42,771 nt of DNA from IMG/VR virus record IMGVR_UViG_3300025413_000053, positions 1-42,771 of that record; one strand, written 5' to 3'. A model generated the notes under the pieces. The model ran no database searches. It saw only the letters and a list, made by a program, of their open reading frames with translations, and had not been told where the DNA came from. A program made the translations under genes and the position numbers. This DNA is from a virus. How positions within the stretch are numbered: position 1 is the stretch's first letter; each line of letters begins with the position of its first letter. Positions 1-8,133 of this stretch are shown here, piece after piece.

Positions 1-463
1 CTTGTAGAGTAATGTTAATTGGTTGCTGTATTTCAGTAGATGTTAAACTTACAACAAACGGAGTTCCAAATTGTCGTCCAGGCGCTCCAAAATTGTTTGG
101 AAGCTGTATCATTTTTATGTTGTTTTGATACAAATAGTCAACAGTTATGCTGTCTTTTGCAGTCAGTGGTGGAGTACCATTAGAAAGCCAACCTGACACT
201 GATACTGTATATGTTCCAGGATAGTTGTATATTTTTGTTATTTGTTGATTATTATACTGAACCGTGCCATCTCCAAGATCCCAAGCAAACTTAACAAACG
301 AAACGTTATTAGCTGTTAGTGTAGCATATGATAAATTTGCAAAAGCGGGACTGGTTATAAGAGAAGTTGGTAAAGCACTTAACTGTTTAAACGTCAGAGT
401 AAACGAATCCGAAAATACATGACCCGTTGTCTTTGGCGAAATTGTAAAAACAGAATTCGACAT
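1..463 (-). CDS. PKD-domain virion protein, 3' end cut by window edge
   Basis: This reading frame starts with ATG at 463 and stays open to base 1, so 154 codons are visible and the C-terminus is missing. The visible part has a PKD-like Ig fold: WDLGDG at residues 61-66 and YPGTYTVSVS at 81-90, the two hallmark strands of PKD domains. It starts 7 nt after the stop of the gp6-like gene on the same strand and is probably co-transcribed with it. PKD domains in phage virions usually mediate carbohydrate or protein contact on fibres or baseplates, so a baseplate-associated or receptor-contact structural role is inferred. No signal peptide is seen. Confidence 0.7.
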   Translation of the reverse strand, partial: MSNSVFTISPKTTGHVFSDSFTLTFKQLSALPTSLITSPAFANLSYATLTANNVSFVKFAWDLGDGTVQYNNQQITKIYNYPGTYTVSVSGWLSNGTPPLTAKDSITVDYLYQNNIKMIQLPNNFGAPGRQFGTPFVVSLTSTEIQQPINITLQ

Positions 464-470
464 ACAGGCG

Positions 471-2291
471 TTATGAAGTTACAACAGTAAGACTGTTTAT
501 GATATTTGCTAAGTTGTTAAAATAAAACACATCAAACATATTCATTTGAGTTGTGTTTGTTATATGTTTGATATCTAAATCGGGATATGTTGGATTCCAC
601 ATAAACAACGAAAGACCATCGTACGCAACACCACTTCCTAATGTCTTTACTGTTCTTAGTTTATGAACACCATCAACAGAAAGAATAGCTGTGTGAAGAT
701 TGTTGTAATCAAACATATTTCCTATCTGAGCATTTGATAAATTAAAAAACGAATTGAATATATTTTGAACTTCGTTGACAATTGAACTATCAGATCTGCT
801 TGTTGCATTGTTTCTAACAATTTGTAATGCAAAATATTGAGAGTTAATTGATTTTATTGTTCCATCTGCTTCTGGAACTCCAAAGCCTACTGCTTTGTAC
901 ACTGGATCTAAGAATGTGATTTCAGTTGATACGGTTTTTAGAGCATTTATATCTGTAAGAATTAGTTCTTTCTGAGCTGGTAACAAATACTTTAACGACG
1001 TTCCATAAGAGGCTTTAGGTAATGCACAAATATACAAATTGTTGAAATTGCACGCATTAGCATAAAGTACTTGATTAAGCAAAATTTGTTTAAACCCAGA
1101 AGCTTGAGCTTGTATATCATTAAAGTATTTTAGATATTTTCCTGTATAGTCCCAATTATTTAAAATAGCAACATCAGTAATAAAGTTTGCAAAATTAGTT
1201 GCAATGAAGTTTTTATAATCGCTTTGTGTAACTAAGCGATATTGACTCTTAAAGTTTGATGGAGCATTATTTCTGATGCTATCAATAGATTCTGGAGCTA
1301 CTGGAAGAGTAGCTCCAGCTGCATTATCAAATGCCATACTGTTAAACTGGCTTTGAGATATAACATTGTATAGTTCAGCACTAGTAACTGCAGGCCAGAT
1401 TTGTGCAAAAGTATTGGTGTTATAAATTACAGGAGCAGGCTTTGTAGTGCTAAGAGTATTAGGTCCAACGACTCCAGATGTACCAGATCCTTGAAGAGCA
1501 TATATAGAAATAAGATCTCCCGCTTGTAATTGTCTGCCATTTATACCATCTCCAAAAGTAAATTCATACGTTCCACTTTGGTTTAATCTTTTTTCGTATG
1601 AACGAGCATATGCTGTTTCTGTATACAAATTAGGTACGTTTGAATATTCATACCACGTACCTGAAGTTTTTTCATAAACGTACACATCAATATTAAAATG
1701 ATCAACGTTAGTGTTTGTTACATTTAGAGTAACAACTTCGTGTAAATCTCCAACAGCTGTATACAAAGGATTTTCTCTGTATATACCTTGATACAACAAA
1801 GTAGTATTTGATAGACCAGATAAAGCCGTCACAATATTGTTTGTGAGAATATTAAAAGAAATATCTTGATTAAACGAATAGGCAACAGAACCGATATTTA
1901 AATACGAATATCTTGGAATAGTATAAGAACCTGGAAGAAACGAATTTCCTTTTCCTAATGCAGATGCTTGAAACGTAAGAGTAGAAGTTTGATATCCAAT
2001 TGGCTTATAATCAAGAATCTTTACAATTCTGTTGATGTTTTCATATAATTGAGCTTCACTGAAAGTAGACTCAGTACTCGTTTTGTTTAGATAATACAAC
2101 AAACTATTATAAGCAAAAGATACAATATCGATAACAGAAGCTAAGTTTGAACCGATATAATTTTGATCTGTGAACAATCCTTTTGTGTTTAAGCGATCTA
2201 TAATCAGATTGCGTAATGCAATTGCATCAAAAGCTGCATAGCTATTTGGAGCTAATGGATATATGTTTTGGGCCGGAGGATTGTTGCTCAT
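471..2291 (-). CDS. Baseplate wedge protein, gp6 / baseplate-J-like
   Basis: 606 aa, close to the 660 aa of T4 gp6. The middle carries the baseplate-J signature: FGDGINGRQLQAGD near residues 245-258, followed by a G-rich strand (GSGTSGVVGPNTLS). A second signature, ESIDSIRNNAP then LVTQSDYKNFI near 335-365, matches the 'ESI..IR.NAP...AV...DY' segment of gpJ/gp6 proteins. In T4, gp6 dimers form the inner ring of the baseplate with gp25, gp53 and gp7. The start ATG overlaps the stop of the upstream gp25-like gene by one base (TAATG), which fits translational coupling and the 1:2 wedge core. Confidence 0.85.
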   Translation of the reverse strand: MSNNPPAQNIYPLAPNSYAAFDAIALRNLIIDRLNTKGLFTDQNYIGSNLASVIDIVSFAYNSLLYYLNKTSTESTFSEAQLYENINRIVKILDYKPIGYQTSTLTFQASALGKGNSFLPGSYTIPRYSYLNIGSVAYSFNQDISFNILTNNIVTALSGLSNTTLLYQGIYRENPLYTAVGDLHEVVTLNVTNTNVDHFNIDVYVYEKTSGTWYEYSNVPNLYTETAYARSYEKRLNQSGTYEFTFGDGINGRQLQAGDLISIYALQGSGTSGVVGPNTLSTTKPAPVIYNTNTFAQIWPAVTSAELYNVISQSQFNSMAFDNAAGATLPVAPESIDSIRNNAPSNFKSQYRLVTQSDYKNFIATNFANFITDVAILNNWDYTGKYLKYFNDIQAQASGFKQILLNQVLYANACNFNNLYICALPKASYGTSLKYLLPAQKELILTDINALKTVSTEITFLDPVYKAVGFGVPEADGTIKSINSQYFALQIVRNNATSRSDSSIVNEVQNIFNSFFNLSNAQIGNMFDYNNLHTAILSVDGVHKLRTVKTLGSGVAYDGLSLFMWNPTYPDLDIKHITNTTQMNMFDVFYFNNLANIINSLTVVTS

Positions 2292-2794
2292 TATTGTGTG
2301 ATTGGAGTACTAAGAAAAACGAATGATTGAGTTTTGATATCTAAAATGGTATTTATTGTTGTCGTGGAGTTAAAGATAGGGATTTGAACAATAATAGTTA
2401 TGTTGTAAGTGTTGTTATCAGTGTCAGGAATCACTTGTACATTGAGTAAATTAACTCTAGTTTCAAAATTATCAATTGAAGATACAATCAAATCTCCAAT
2501 AAGCTGAGCGTTAAAAGATGTAATTGGTTGAAATAAAAATTGTGTTAGATCCAAACCATACAAAGGAAATAAAAATCTCTGTCCAGGTTTTGTTGTTAAA
2601 AGGTTTCTGAGTGAGTTAAAAATAGCACTTTCGTCGTAATCCACTTTAATGTCATTTCTTTGTACTCTGTACCCAAGAGTTGTATCGTAACGACTATCTC
2701 TATCAAAATCCATATGCAAGTCTTGATATACAAACGGAAGATCGTTTCCATACTGTTGAGCTAACTGTTGGAGATTTGGTAACTTGATTGCCAC
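2291..2794 (-). CDS. Baseplate wedge protein, gp25-like (GPW/gp25 family)
   Basis: 167 aa, within the usual range for the gp25/gpW family (T4 gp25 is 132 aa). The segment TKPGQRFLFPLYGLDL near residues 88-103 is the family core (TxxGxR...P.YG..L). gp25 is part of the sheath-initiating wedge core. The start is GTG at 2794; the next possible start would remove family sequence. A late-type box (2800-2807) sits 5 nt upstream on the minus strand. The gene is the first of a minus-strand unit running to gp6-like and the PKD protein. Confidence 0.85.
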   Translation of the reverse strand: MAIKLPNLQQLAQQYGNDLPFVYQDLHMDFDRDSRYDTTLGYRVQRNDIKVDYDESAIFNSLRNLLTTKPGQRFLFPLYGLDLTQFLFQPITSFNAQLIGDLIVSSIDNFETRVNLLNVQVIPDTDNNTYNITIIVQIPIFNSTTTINTILDIKTQSFVFLSTPITQ

Positions 2795-2799
2795 AAAAT

Positions 2800-2807
2800 T
2801 ACTTATT
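2800..2807 (-). promoter_or_regulatory. Late-type promoter box AATAAGTA before gp25-like gene
   Basis: On the minus strand the box AATAAGTA ends 5 nt before the GTG start at 2794. T4 late promoters (TATAAATA) occupy about -13 to -6, so the predicted transcription start falls on the start codon. It is divergent from the box at 2845-2852. Confidence 0.55.
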
Positions 2808-2844
2808 ACACGGAAGTCTAAAGTCGAAAGTTTATGACTTTATA

Positions 2845-2852
2845 GATAAGTA
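2845..2852 (+). promoter_or_regulatory. Late-type promoter box GATAAGTA
   Basis: GATAAGTA ends 6 nt before the ATG at 2859. Together with the minus-strand box at 2800-2807 it forms a back-to-back late promoter pair in the 64-bp divergent gap. No Shine-Dalgarno is visible. Confidence 0.5.
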
Positions 2853-2858
2853 AAATCA

Positions 2859-3392
2859 ATGAGTAAATTTGATATACTTTTGGAAAAAGAATTGGAAAGG
2901 TTCCAACTTGGCGGAATAATCGTTGGCGATAGAGTTCGTTTTAAAGATGACGCTCTGAAGCACGACTATATCAAGAACAGAGGAAATTCATACATCGAAA
3001 TTATTAAAGCATGTATGCATCCTACCTTTGATCTTAACCTTAGAGTAGGAGCTGTTAAGAGCATTTATCCAACAACTACACAGAACTACGTAGGTGGTTC
3101 TGAAGCACCAGATGGTGTGTTTTTAGATATCTACATCGAATACGCTCCTGGCTTATATCGCAATCCTATGACTGTTCCTATTGAAGTCATTGATATGATT
3201 GATGATGGTAATAACAGAGGTCCAGTACCTGATAGTCTAGTCCGCAAGAACAAAGTTCACGGTCCAAAAGAAGTTGACACAGAACAGAACAACAATGCAA
3301 AGGGATTTGAAGTAAATCTCAAAAACAAAAATGTTGTTATTCCAGGTGGTAACAAATGGAACGATGAAAAGCCTGGCGGCGGGAATTTCTAA
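2859..3392 (+). CDS. Conserved-looking phage protein of unknown function
   Basis: 177 aa, start ATG at 2859 directly after a late-type box. The N-terminal 125 residues look folded (KFDILLEKELERFQLGGIIV, then a YIEYAPGLYRNPMTVPIEV segment), and the last 50 are polar, Asn/Lys-rich and probably disordered. No enzyme motif was found. Its late-type promoter suggests a virion or assembly role, but this is inference only. The end of the gene forms a perfect hairpin overlapping the stop codon (3383-3402). Confidence 0.7.
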   Translation: MSKFDILLEKELERFQLGGIIVGDRVRFKDDALKHDYIKNRGNSYIEIIKACMHPTFDLNLRVGAVKSIYPTTTQNYVGGSEAPDGVFLDIYIEYAPGLYRNPMTVPIEVIDMIDDGNNRGPVPDSLVRKNKVHGPKEVDTEQNNNAKGFEVNLKNKNVVIPGGNKWNDEKPGGGNF

Positions 3393-3402
3393 GTAGAAAT
3401 TC
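3383..3402 (+). other. Perfect 8-bp hairpin overlapping a stop codon
   Basis: GAATTTCT-AAGT-AGAAATTC is a perfect 8-bp stem with a 4-nt loop, and the TAA stop (3390-3392) lies at its apex. There is no T-tract, so it is not a standard intrinsic terminator. It may protect or process the 3' end. Confidence 0.4.
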
Positions 3403-3455
3403 ACGAAAACCACCCTACAATCACACTCACGCACAACCTATGTCTACTAATCAAA

Positions 3456-3623
3456 ATGAAAGATCTTATTAATACAATTCTAGTTCACGTTTTTTATGCT
3501 ATTGCAGATATCTCTTCAAAGCATTCAAATCGCTTTGCTTATAGAATCTATAAATGGTCAATAGATAATTCTCTGTACTTTGATGAAAAGCTAGATTACA
3601 AATTTTGGACAAACAACAAATAA
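3456..3623 (+). CDS. Small unknown protein upstream of nrdB
   Basis: 55 aa from ATG 3456. The sequence is aromatic-rich (HVFYAIADIS, RFAYRIYKW, DYKFW) and starts with a short hydrophobic helix. It ends 5 nt before the nrdB ATG and has codon use like its neighbours, which supports it being real. No family recognised. No clear promoter or ribosome binding site was seen. Confidence 0.5.
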   Translation: MKDLINTILVHVFYAIADISSKHSNRFAYRIYKWSIDNSLYFDEKLDYKFWTNNK

Positions 3624-3628
3624 ATTTT

Positions 3629-4603
3629 ATGAAAATATTCGAAGAGCAAATTAGCCGTAAACCTAACAACTACAAGTGGACAGACGAGTTCATTGAAGCC
3701 ATGCACAATGGATTTTGGACTGATAAAGAATTCTCTTTTAAGTCTGATGTTCAACAATTCAAAGTCAATCTAACAGAACAGGAAAGAGAGATCATCATTC
3801 GTACTCTTTCTGCGATTGGTCAGATTGAAATTGCAGTTAAAACATTCTGGGCAAAGCTTGGTGAAAACCTTCCTCAGCCTTGCTTTCAGGATCTTGGTTA
3901 TGTAATGGCTAACACAGAGGTTATTCACAACAATGCTTACGAAAGGCTTCTTGTTGTCCTTGGATTGGAAGATATTTTTGAAGAAAACCTCAAGCTTGAT
4001 TGGATCGAAGGTAGAGTCAAGTATCTCCGTAAGTATACTCATAAGTTCTACAAAGATTCAAAGAAGCAGTACCTTTATGCTATCATTCTCTTTACACTCT
4101 TTGTTGAAAACGTCTCGCTCTTTAGTCAATTCTATGTAATCAATTGGTTTGCACGCTTTAAGAATGTTCTTAAAGATACGGATCAACAAGTCAAATATAC
4201 ACGTAATGAAGAAAACATTCACGGTATTGTTGGTACAAAGATCATTAATACGATCAGAGAAGAATATCCCGAGCTCTTTGATAAGGAGCTCGAAGAACGT
4301 ATTCTCCACGAAGCTCAAGAAGCTTATAAGTCCGAAGCCAAGATTGTTGACTGGATGGTCAATGGAGTAAAGGAAGAAGGTTTGTCAGCTCCAGTTCTCA
4401 AAGAGTTCATCAAAGACAGAATCAATGAATCTCTCAAAGGAATTGGATTTCCAACAGCTTTTGAAGTTGATAAGCAAATTTTATCTAGTACAATGTGGTT
4501 TTCCGAAGAGTTATGGGGAAACAATATGTCCGACTTTTTTTCGAGTAGGCCAGTCGAGTACGCAAAAAAGAACCAATCGTTTTCTGAAGACGATTTGTTT
4601 TAA
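3629..4603 (+). CDS. nrdB: Ribonucleotide reductase class I, small (radical) subunit
   Basis: 324 aa from ATG 3629; an in-frame TTG at 3605 lies inside the preceding small ORF and was not chosen. The subunit generates the radical used by NrdA to make dNDPs. Metal-ligand candidates are E67 (QIEIAV), E97 and H100 (EVIH), E160 (VENVSL), and E195 with H198 (ENIH). Y104 is at the position of the E. coli radical Tyr122. The first ligand is Glu rather than the Asp of E. coli. The C-terminal tail SEDDLF is the typical NrdA-docking tail. Its partner nrdA lies downstream but is separated by a homing endonuclease gene. Confidence 0.95.
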   Translation: MKIFEEQISRKPNNYKWTDEFIEAMHNGFWTDKEFSFKSDVQQFKVNLTEQEREIIIRTLSAIGQIEIAVKTFWAKLGENLPQPCFQDLGYVMANTEVIHNNAYERLLVVLGLEDIFEENLKLDWIEGRVKYLRKYTHKFYKDSKKQYLYAIILFTLFVENVSLFSQFYVINWFARFKNVLKDTDQQVKYTRNEENIHGIVGTKIINTIREEYPELFDKELEERILHEAQEAYKSEAKIVDWMVNGVKEEGLSAPVLKEFIKDRINESLKGIGFPTAFEVDKQILSSTMWFSEELWGNNMSDFFSSRPVEYAKKNQSFSEDDLF

Positions 4604-4632
4604 AGATTCCTTATATTCTATAGGTCGTGTAG

Positions 4633-4640
4633 TATAAATA
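4633..4640 (+). promoter_or_regulatory. Exact T4 late promoter consensus TATAAATA
   Basis: TATAAATA matches the T4 late consensus perfectly and ends 5 nt before the ATG of the GIY-YIG gene at 4646. Several T4 homing endonuclease genes are also late-expressed. The sequence TATAGG just upstream (about 4618-4623) could be an early -10 box, but no convincing -35 was found. Confidence 0.7.
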
Positions 4641-4645
4641 AAGAT

Positions 4646-5362
4646 ATGAAAAAACCATATTTTTATATTATAAAATATATTCCTAGTCAGACATATTATG
4701 CAGGATGTAAGATAAATTTAAAAGCTGATTCCTCCAATTTTATGACAGAAAAAGGTTATCAAACTACATCGAAAGTCATTGAAGAACTAATCCAAAAAAA
4801 TGGATTACACACTTTTGAAATAATAAAAATAAAACACTTTGAAACGCCAGAAGAAGCACTATTGTATGAAACAAAGTTTTTATTAAAAGTAAATGCAGCA
4901 GAAAACGTAAGATTTTTTAATAAACACAACGGTGGTAAAAACTTTGTAAACAAAGGTGGATATAAACTATCAGAATCCACAAAACAAAAGATGAGAAAGC
5001 CAAAGACCAAAGAAACGATCGAAAAACAAAATCGAGAAAAGAGGACAAGGAACAAAGAAGTATATAAGAAAGCATATGCGACCAGAAAACAAAGATACTC
5101 TACATGGCATACAGCAGAACAAATAGAACAAATAAAGCAACGCAATGCTGTTTATTGGACAGACGAAAACAGAAAAACTCATTCCGAAAAAATGAAAGAG
5201 GTCCATAAGTTGAACCCTATAAGTGAAGAAACTAGACAAAAACATAGAGAGAAAAGTAAAGGAGCCAACAATGGAATGTTTGGTAAAAAACATAACCAAG
5301 AAACAAAAGAAAAAATGAAACTAGCATGGGCTAAAAGAAAACAAAGAAATATCCTTGAGTAA
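4646..5362 (+). CDS. GIY-YIG homing endonuclease with NUMOD3-like tail
   Basis: 238 aa. The N-terminal ~95 residues align with the I-TevI-type GIY-YIG nuclease: strand YFYIIKYI, then YYAG at 17-20 (the YIG half), catalytic Glu candidate E75 (LYETKFL), and N92 (FFNKHNGG). The rest is Lys/Arg-rich DNA-binding sequence with NUMOD3-like segments (LSESTKQKMRKP; ISEETRQKHREKS with NGMFGKKH). It sits alone between nrdB and nrdA and interrupts neither, as free-standing homing genes do, and has its own late promoter. Its likely target is the nrdA/nrdB region of endonuclease-free relatives. Confidence 0.85.
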   Translation: MKKPYFYIIKYIPSQTYYAGCKINLKADSSNFMTEKGYQTTSKVIEELIQKNGLHTFEIIKIKHFETPEEALLYETKFLLKVNAAENVRFFNKHNGGKNFVNKGGYKLSESTKQKMRKPKTKETIEKQNREKRTRNKEVYKKAYATRKQRYSTWHTAEQIEQIKQRNAVYWTDENRKTHSEKMKEVHKLNPISEETRQKHREKSKGANNGMFGKKHNQETKEKMKLAWAKRKQRNILE

Positions 5363-5379
5363 AGACAGATTTCAATTAT

Positions 5380-5387
5380 AATAAATA
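5380..5387 (+). promoter_or_regulatory. Late-type box AATAAATA before nrdA
   Basis: AATAAATA ends 7 nt before the nrdA ATG (5395). A late-type box for an early-function enzyme is unexpected. It may have been brought in or left exposed by insertion of the endonuclease gene that now separates nrdA from nrdB. Confidence 0.45.
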
Positions 5388-5394
5388 ACACAAC

Positions 5395-7044
5395 ATGACC
5401 GAACACATCCATTGGCTTAATAAAGATTCGAGGAAGTTCCTCGAACGTGGTTACCTTCTTGAAGGAGAAACTGCCGAACAACGTATCAGAGACATTGCAG
5501 ACTCAGCTGAAAAGCTTCTAAAGCTTGAAGGCTTTGCTGACAAGTTTGAAAGCTATGTTCATAAAGGTTTTTATAGTTTATCTAGTCCAGTGTGGAGTAA
5601 CTTTGGACGTACAAGAGGTCTTCCTATCTCTTGCTTTGGCAGCTACGTTGGAGACAACATGGATTCGATCCTTACAAAGGTCGCTGAAGTAGGAACAATG
5701 ACAAAGCACGGAGGAGGTACTTCAGCTTACTTTGGAGCAGTTCGTGGAAGAGGAACTCCAATTTCATCTGGTGGAGAATCAACTGGCTCTGTTCATTTTA
5801 TGGAGATGTTTGATAAGCTGATGAATGTCATCTCTCAAGGTAATGTTCGTCGTGGATCTTTTGCTGCCTATCTTCCTGTCGATCACCCTGATATTGAAGA
5901 ATTTCTTCAGATTCGTTCTGAAGGTAACGATATTCAGGATCTATCAATTGGTGTCTGTATTTCTGATGAGTGGATGAAGTCCATGATTGAAGGAGATAAG
6001 GATAAGAGAAAGATCTGGGGTCTAGTTATCAAGAAGCGTTTTGAGTCTGGCTATCCTTATCTCTTCTTTAGTGATAATGCTAACAATCAAGCTCCTCAGG
6101 TTTATAAAGATAAAGGTCTCAAGATTAACAATAGCAATCTTTGTTCAGAAATTTTCTTGAGTAATAGTGAAGATGAGTCATTTGTTTGTGATCTCTCTTC
6201 TCTCAACCTTGAACGCTGGGAAGAGTGGAAAGACACAGATGCAGTTGAAACACTTGTATACTTTCTTGATGCAGTAATGACAGAATTTATTAATAAGACA
6301 GAAGGAGCAAAATATATGGAAGCTCCTAGAAAGTTCGCTATTAACCAGAGAGCACTTGGTGTAGGTGTACTTGGATGGCATTCTCTTCTTCAATCTAAGA
6401 TGGTTGCTTTTGAATCAATGCAAGCAAAGTTGCTTAATGGAACTATCTGGAAGACTATCAGAGAACGAGCTGACAAGGCTTCTGAGGAACTTGCTAAGAT
6501 CTTTGGAGAACCACCGTTGCTCGAAGGATACGGACGTAGAAACACTACTACATTAGCAGTGGCTCCAACTACTTCCAGTGCTTTCATTCTTGGCCAAGTA
6601 TCTCCATCCATTGAGCCTGAGAATAGTTGCTACTACGTTAAGGCCTTAGCAAAAGGCAAGTTCACTTATAAGAATCCTTACCTCAAGAAACTTCTTAAAG
6701 AGAAAGGAAAAGACGATGATGATACATGGAAGGCAATTCTTGTATCGGGTGGCTCCGTACAACGTCTCGACTTTTTAGCCCAAGAAGAGAAAGACGTTTT
6801 CAAAACCTTTGGAGAAATCAGCCAGAAGGAAATTATCATTCAAGCTGCTGGTCGTCAAAAGTACATCGATCAGGGTCAGTCTTTGAATGTAATGATTCCA
6901 CACGAAACTAAACCCAAGGAAGTTAGTGAGCTTATGATTTTTGCGTGGGAGCAAGGAATTAAGAGTCTATATTATCAGAGAAGTTCTAATCCTGCTCAGG
7001 AACTTGCAAGATCAATTTTAAGTTGTGCAAGTTGTGAAGCCTAA
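5395..7044 (+). CDS. nrdA: Ribonucleotide reductase class I, large (catalytic) subunit
   Basis: 549 aa, shorter than E. coli NrdA (761 aa), and no N-terminal ATP-cone is present. Active-site residues are visible: C80 (PISCFG) and C265 (VCDLSSLNL) as the redox pair, and N248, C250 and E252 in NSNLCSE. The radical-transfer pair Y526-Y527 is in SLYYQR, and C544/C547 in the C-terminal CASC form the shuttle thiols. The reading frame is intact, with no intron or intein. Lack of the ATP-cone suggests loss of dATP overall-activity inhibition, useful for a phage building DNA. The order nrdB then nrdA is the reverse of most bacterial operons. Confidence 0.95.
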   Translation: MTEHIHWLNKDSRKFLERGYLLEGETAEQRIRDIADSAEKLLKLEGFADKFESYVHKGFYSLSSPVWSNFGRTRGLPISCFGSYVGDNMDSILTKVAEVGTMTKHGGGTSAYFGAVRGRGTPISSGGESTGSVHFMEMFDKLMNVISQGNVRRGSFAAYLPVDHPDIEEFLQIRSEGNDIQDLSIGVCISDEWMKSMIEGDKDKRKIWGLVIKKRFESGYPYLFFSDNANNQAPQVYKDKGLKINNSNLCSEIFLSNSEDESFVCDLSSLNLERWEEWKDTDAVETLVYFLDAVMTEFINKTEGAKYMEAPRKFAINQRALGVGVLGWHSLLQSKMVAFESMQAKLLNGTIWKTIRERADKASEELAKIFGEPPLLEGYGRRNTTTLAVAPTTSSAFILGQVSPSIEPENSCYYVKALAKGKFTYKNPYLKKLLKEKGKDDDDTWKAILVSGGSVQRLDFLAQEEKDVFKTFGEISQKEIIIQAAGRQKYIDQGQSLNVMIPHETKPKEVSELMIFAWEQGIKSLYYQRSSNPAQELARSILSCASCEA

Positions 7045-7076
7045 AACTCAAGTATCCCAGGATCAGAGTTTTGCTT

Positions 7077-7685
7077 ATGAATACCGTTGATCAAATCTCA
7101 AACAAACTATCTAGTTATAGGGACAAAAACAAAGAAGTTGCGTTAGCTAGAGAAAAAAAATATAGAAGCTCTCAGAGAGCTAAAGAGCTATCAGCAATAC
7201 GTTATAAACGTTGGAAAGAAAAGAATAAAGAAACTAACCTTTTGTATCAAAAACAATACGGAAAAGAAAATAGAACTAATCTTAGTTTATACCAAAAAGA
7301 ATATAGAGAAAAAAATAAAGAAATTTTACGAGTTTATAGAAGAAACTATAGACAAAATAGATTAAAAACCGATCAGTTATTTAAAATACAAGATAAATTT
7401 AGATTAGCAGTATTAAACGCTTTTAAACGAATAGGAAAAAATAAAACTTTTGAGACTCAAACTCTTTTAGGGTGTTCATTTCAAGAAGCCAAAGCTCACA
7501 TTGAATCTCTTTGGACAGAAGGAATGAATTGGGAAAACCATAGTATACACGGTTGGCATATAGATCACATTCGTCCTATTAGTTCATTCAAAGAACACGA
7601 ATTACATTTAATGAATCATATAACTAACTTGCAACCGTTATGGGCTGCTGAAAATTATACTAAAAGTGGAAAGTTTAATGAGTAG
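7077..7685 (+). CDS. HNH homing endonuclease
   Basis: 202 aa from ATG 7077, preferred over an in-frame TTG at 7071. The C-terminal HNH nuclease has GWHIDHIRPISSF (H161, D163, H164), N184 in TNLQPLW and N193 in AENYTKS. The N-terminal ~95 residues are Lys/Arg/Tyr-rich imperfect repeats (YKRWKEKNKE, YQKEYREKNKE), a common DNA-binding region of free-standing HNH enzymes. It starts 32 nt after the nrdA stop, so nrdA has a mobile nuclease on both sides. No introns are seen around it. Confidence 0.85.
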   Translation: MNTVDQISNKLSSYRDKNKEVALAREKKYRSSQRAKELSAIRYKRWKEKNKETNLLYQKQYGKENRTNLSLYQKEYREKNKEILRVYRRNYRQNRLKTDQLFKIQDKFRLAVLNAFKRIGKNKTFETQTLLGCSFQEAKAHIESLWTEGMNWENHSIHGWHIDHIRPISSFKEHELHLMNHITNLQPLWAAENYTKSGKFNE

Positions 7686-7702
7686 ACATTTCGTAAATGT
7701 CT
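7684..7702 (+). terminator. Weak hairpin after HNH gene
   Basis: AGACATTT-CGT-AAATGTCT is a perfect 8-bp stem beginning inside the HNH stop codon and followed by an A/T-rich stretch (ATTTAAAT). There is no proper T-run, so termination is uncertain. Confidence 0.3.
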
Positions 7703-7756
7703 ATTTAAATAATACAAGAAAGGAGCAGCGTACTTTAAACTACGCATTATACACAC

Positions 7757-7975
7757 ATGACACACAGCAAAAACGCTTACGAGATTCGTCTCGACGTGCT
7801 TCAAATGGCACACAACGATGCTTGGGGAAAGTTTCATTCTCTTAATCAAAAGAGAATTGGAGATACAAACCTGAGTATCGAAGAATATGAGCAGATTATT
7901 AAGGATACGTTTCCTAAGACATCTGACATTATTTCTAGAGCAGAAGAGCTTTATGCTTTCATAGATTCAAAGTAA
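7757..7975 (+). CDS. Small conserved-looking phage protein, unknown function
   Basis: 72 aa with a helical pattern (YEIRLDVLQMAHNDAW, then SIEEYEQIIKDTFP). It resembles small proteins often found in T4-like genomes, but no function can be assigned. The AAAGGAG-type site (about 7719-7725) lies 31 nt from the ATG, unusually far, with a small hairpin (GCGTA 7728-7732 with TACGC 7741-7745) between the two. A strong terminator follows at 7995. Confidence 0.65.
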   Translation: MTHSKNAYEIRLDVLQMAHNDAWGKFHSLNQKRIGDTNLSIEEYEQIIKDTFPKTSDIISRAEELYAFIDSK

Positions 7976-7994
7976 TCTTTTGCTAAAAAATCAC

Positions 7995-8027
7995 AAGCCT
8001 CAGAGGGAAACTTCTGAGGCTTTTTTT
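7995..8027 (+). terminator. Strong intrinsic terminator
   Basis: The stem AAGCCTCAGA (7995-8004) pairs perfectly with TCTGAGGCTT (8013-8022) around an 8-nt loop and is followed by a T-run (8021-8027). It closes the nrd unit ahead of hsp20. Confidence 0.9.
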
Positions 8028-8050
8028 GTAGACTAATTTATAAACTGTGG

Positions 8051-8058
8051 GATAAGTA
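8051..8058 (+). promoter_or_regulatory. Late-type box GATAAGTA upstream of hsp20
   Basis: GATAAGTA lies 75 nt before the hsp20 ATG, giving a predicted start near 8064 and a ~70-nt leader. The leader begins with one arm of the inverted repeat (8063-8078). Unlike most first genes here, hsp20 has a leader with a clear AAGGAG (8120-8125). Confidence 0.5.
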
Positions 8059-8062
8059 TATT

Positions 8063-8078
8063 TGCTCTGGTGCTCAAC
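8063..8078. repeat. Inverted repeat flanking hsp20, left arm
   Basis: TGCTCTGGTGCTCAAC is the reverse complement of 8637-8653 apart from a one-base bulge. It begins at the predicted 5' end of the hsp20 transcript. Confidence 0.7.
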
Positions 8079-8133
8079 CGAGATCGAGGCAAAACATATT
8101 AACAAACTCGCTTAACAATAAGGAGAACAAAAT

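Noticed and set aside
5395-7044. Group I intron or intein in nrdA, suggested by flanking homing endonucleases
   Set aside because: All active-site motifs run continuously in a 549-aa frame; nothing interrupts them.
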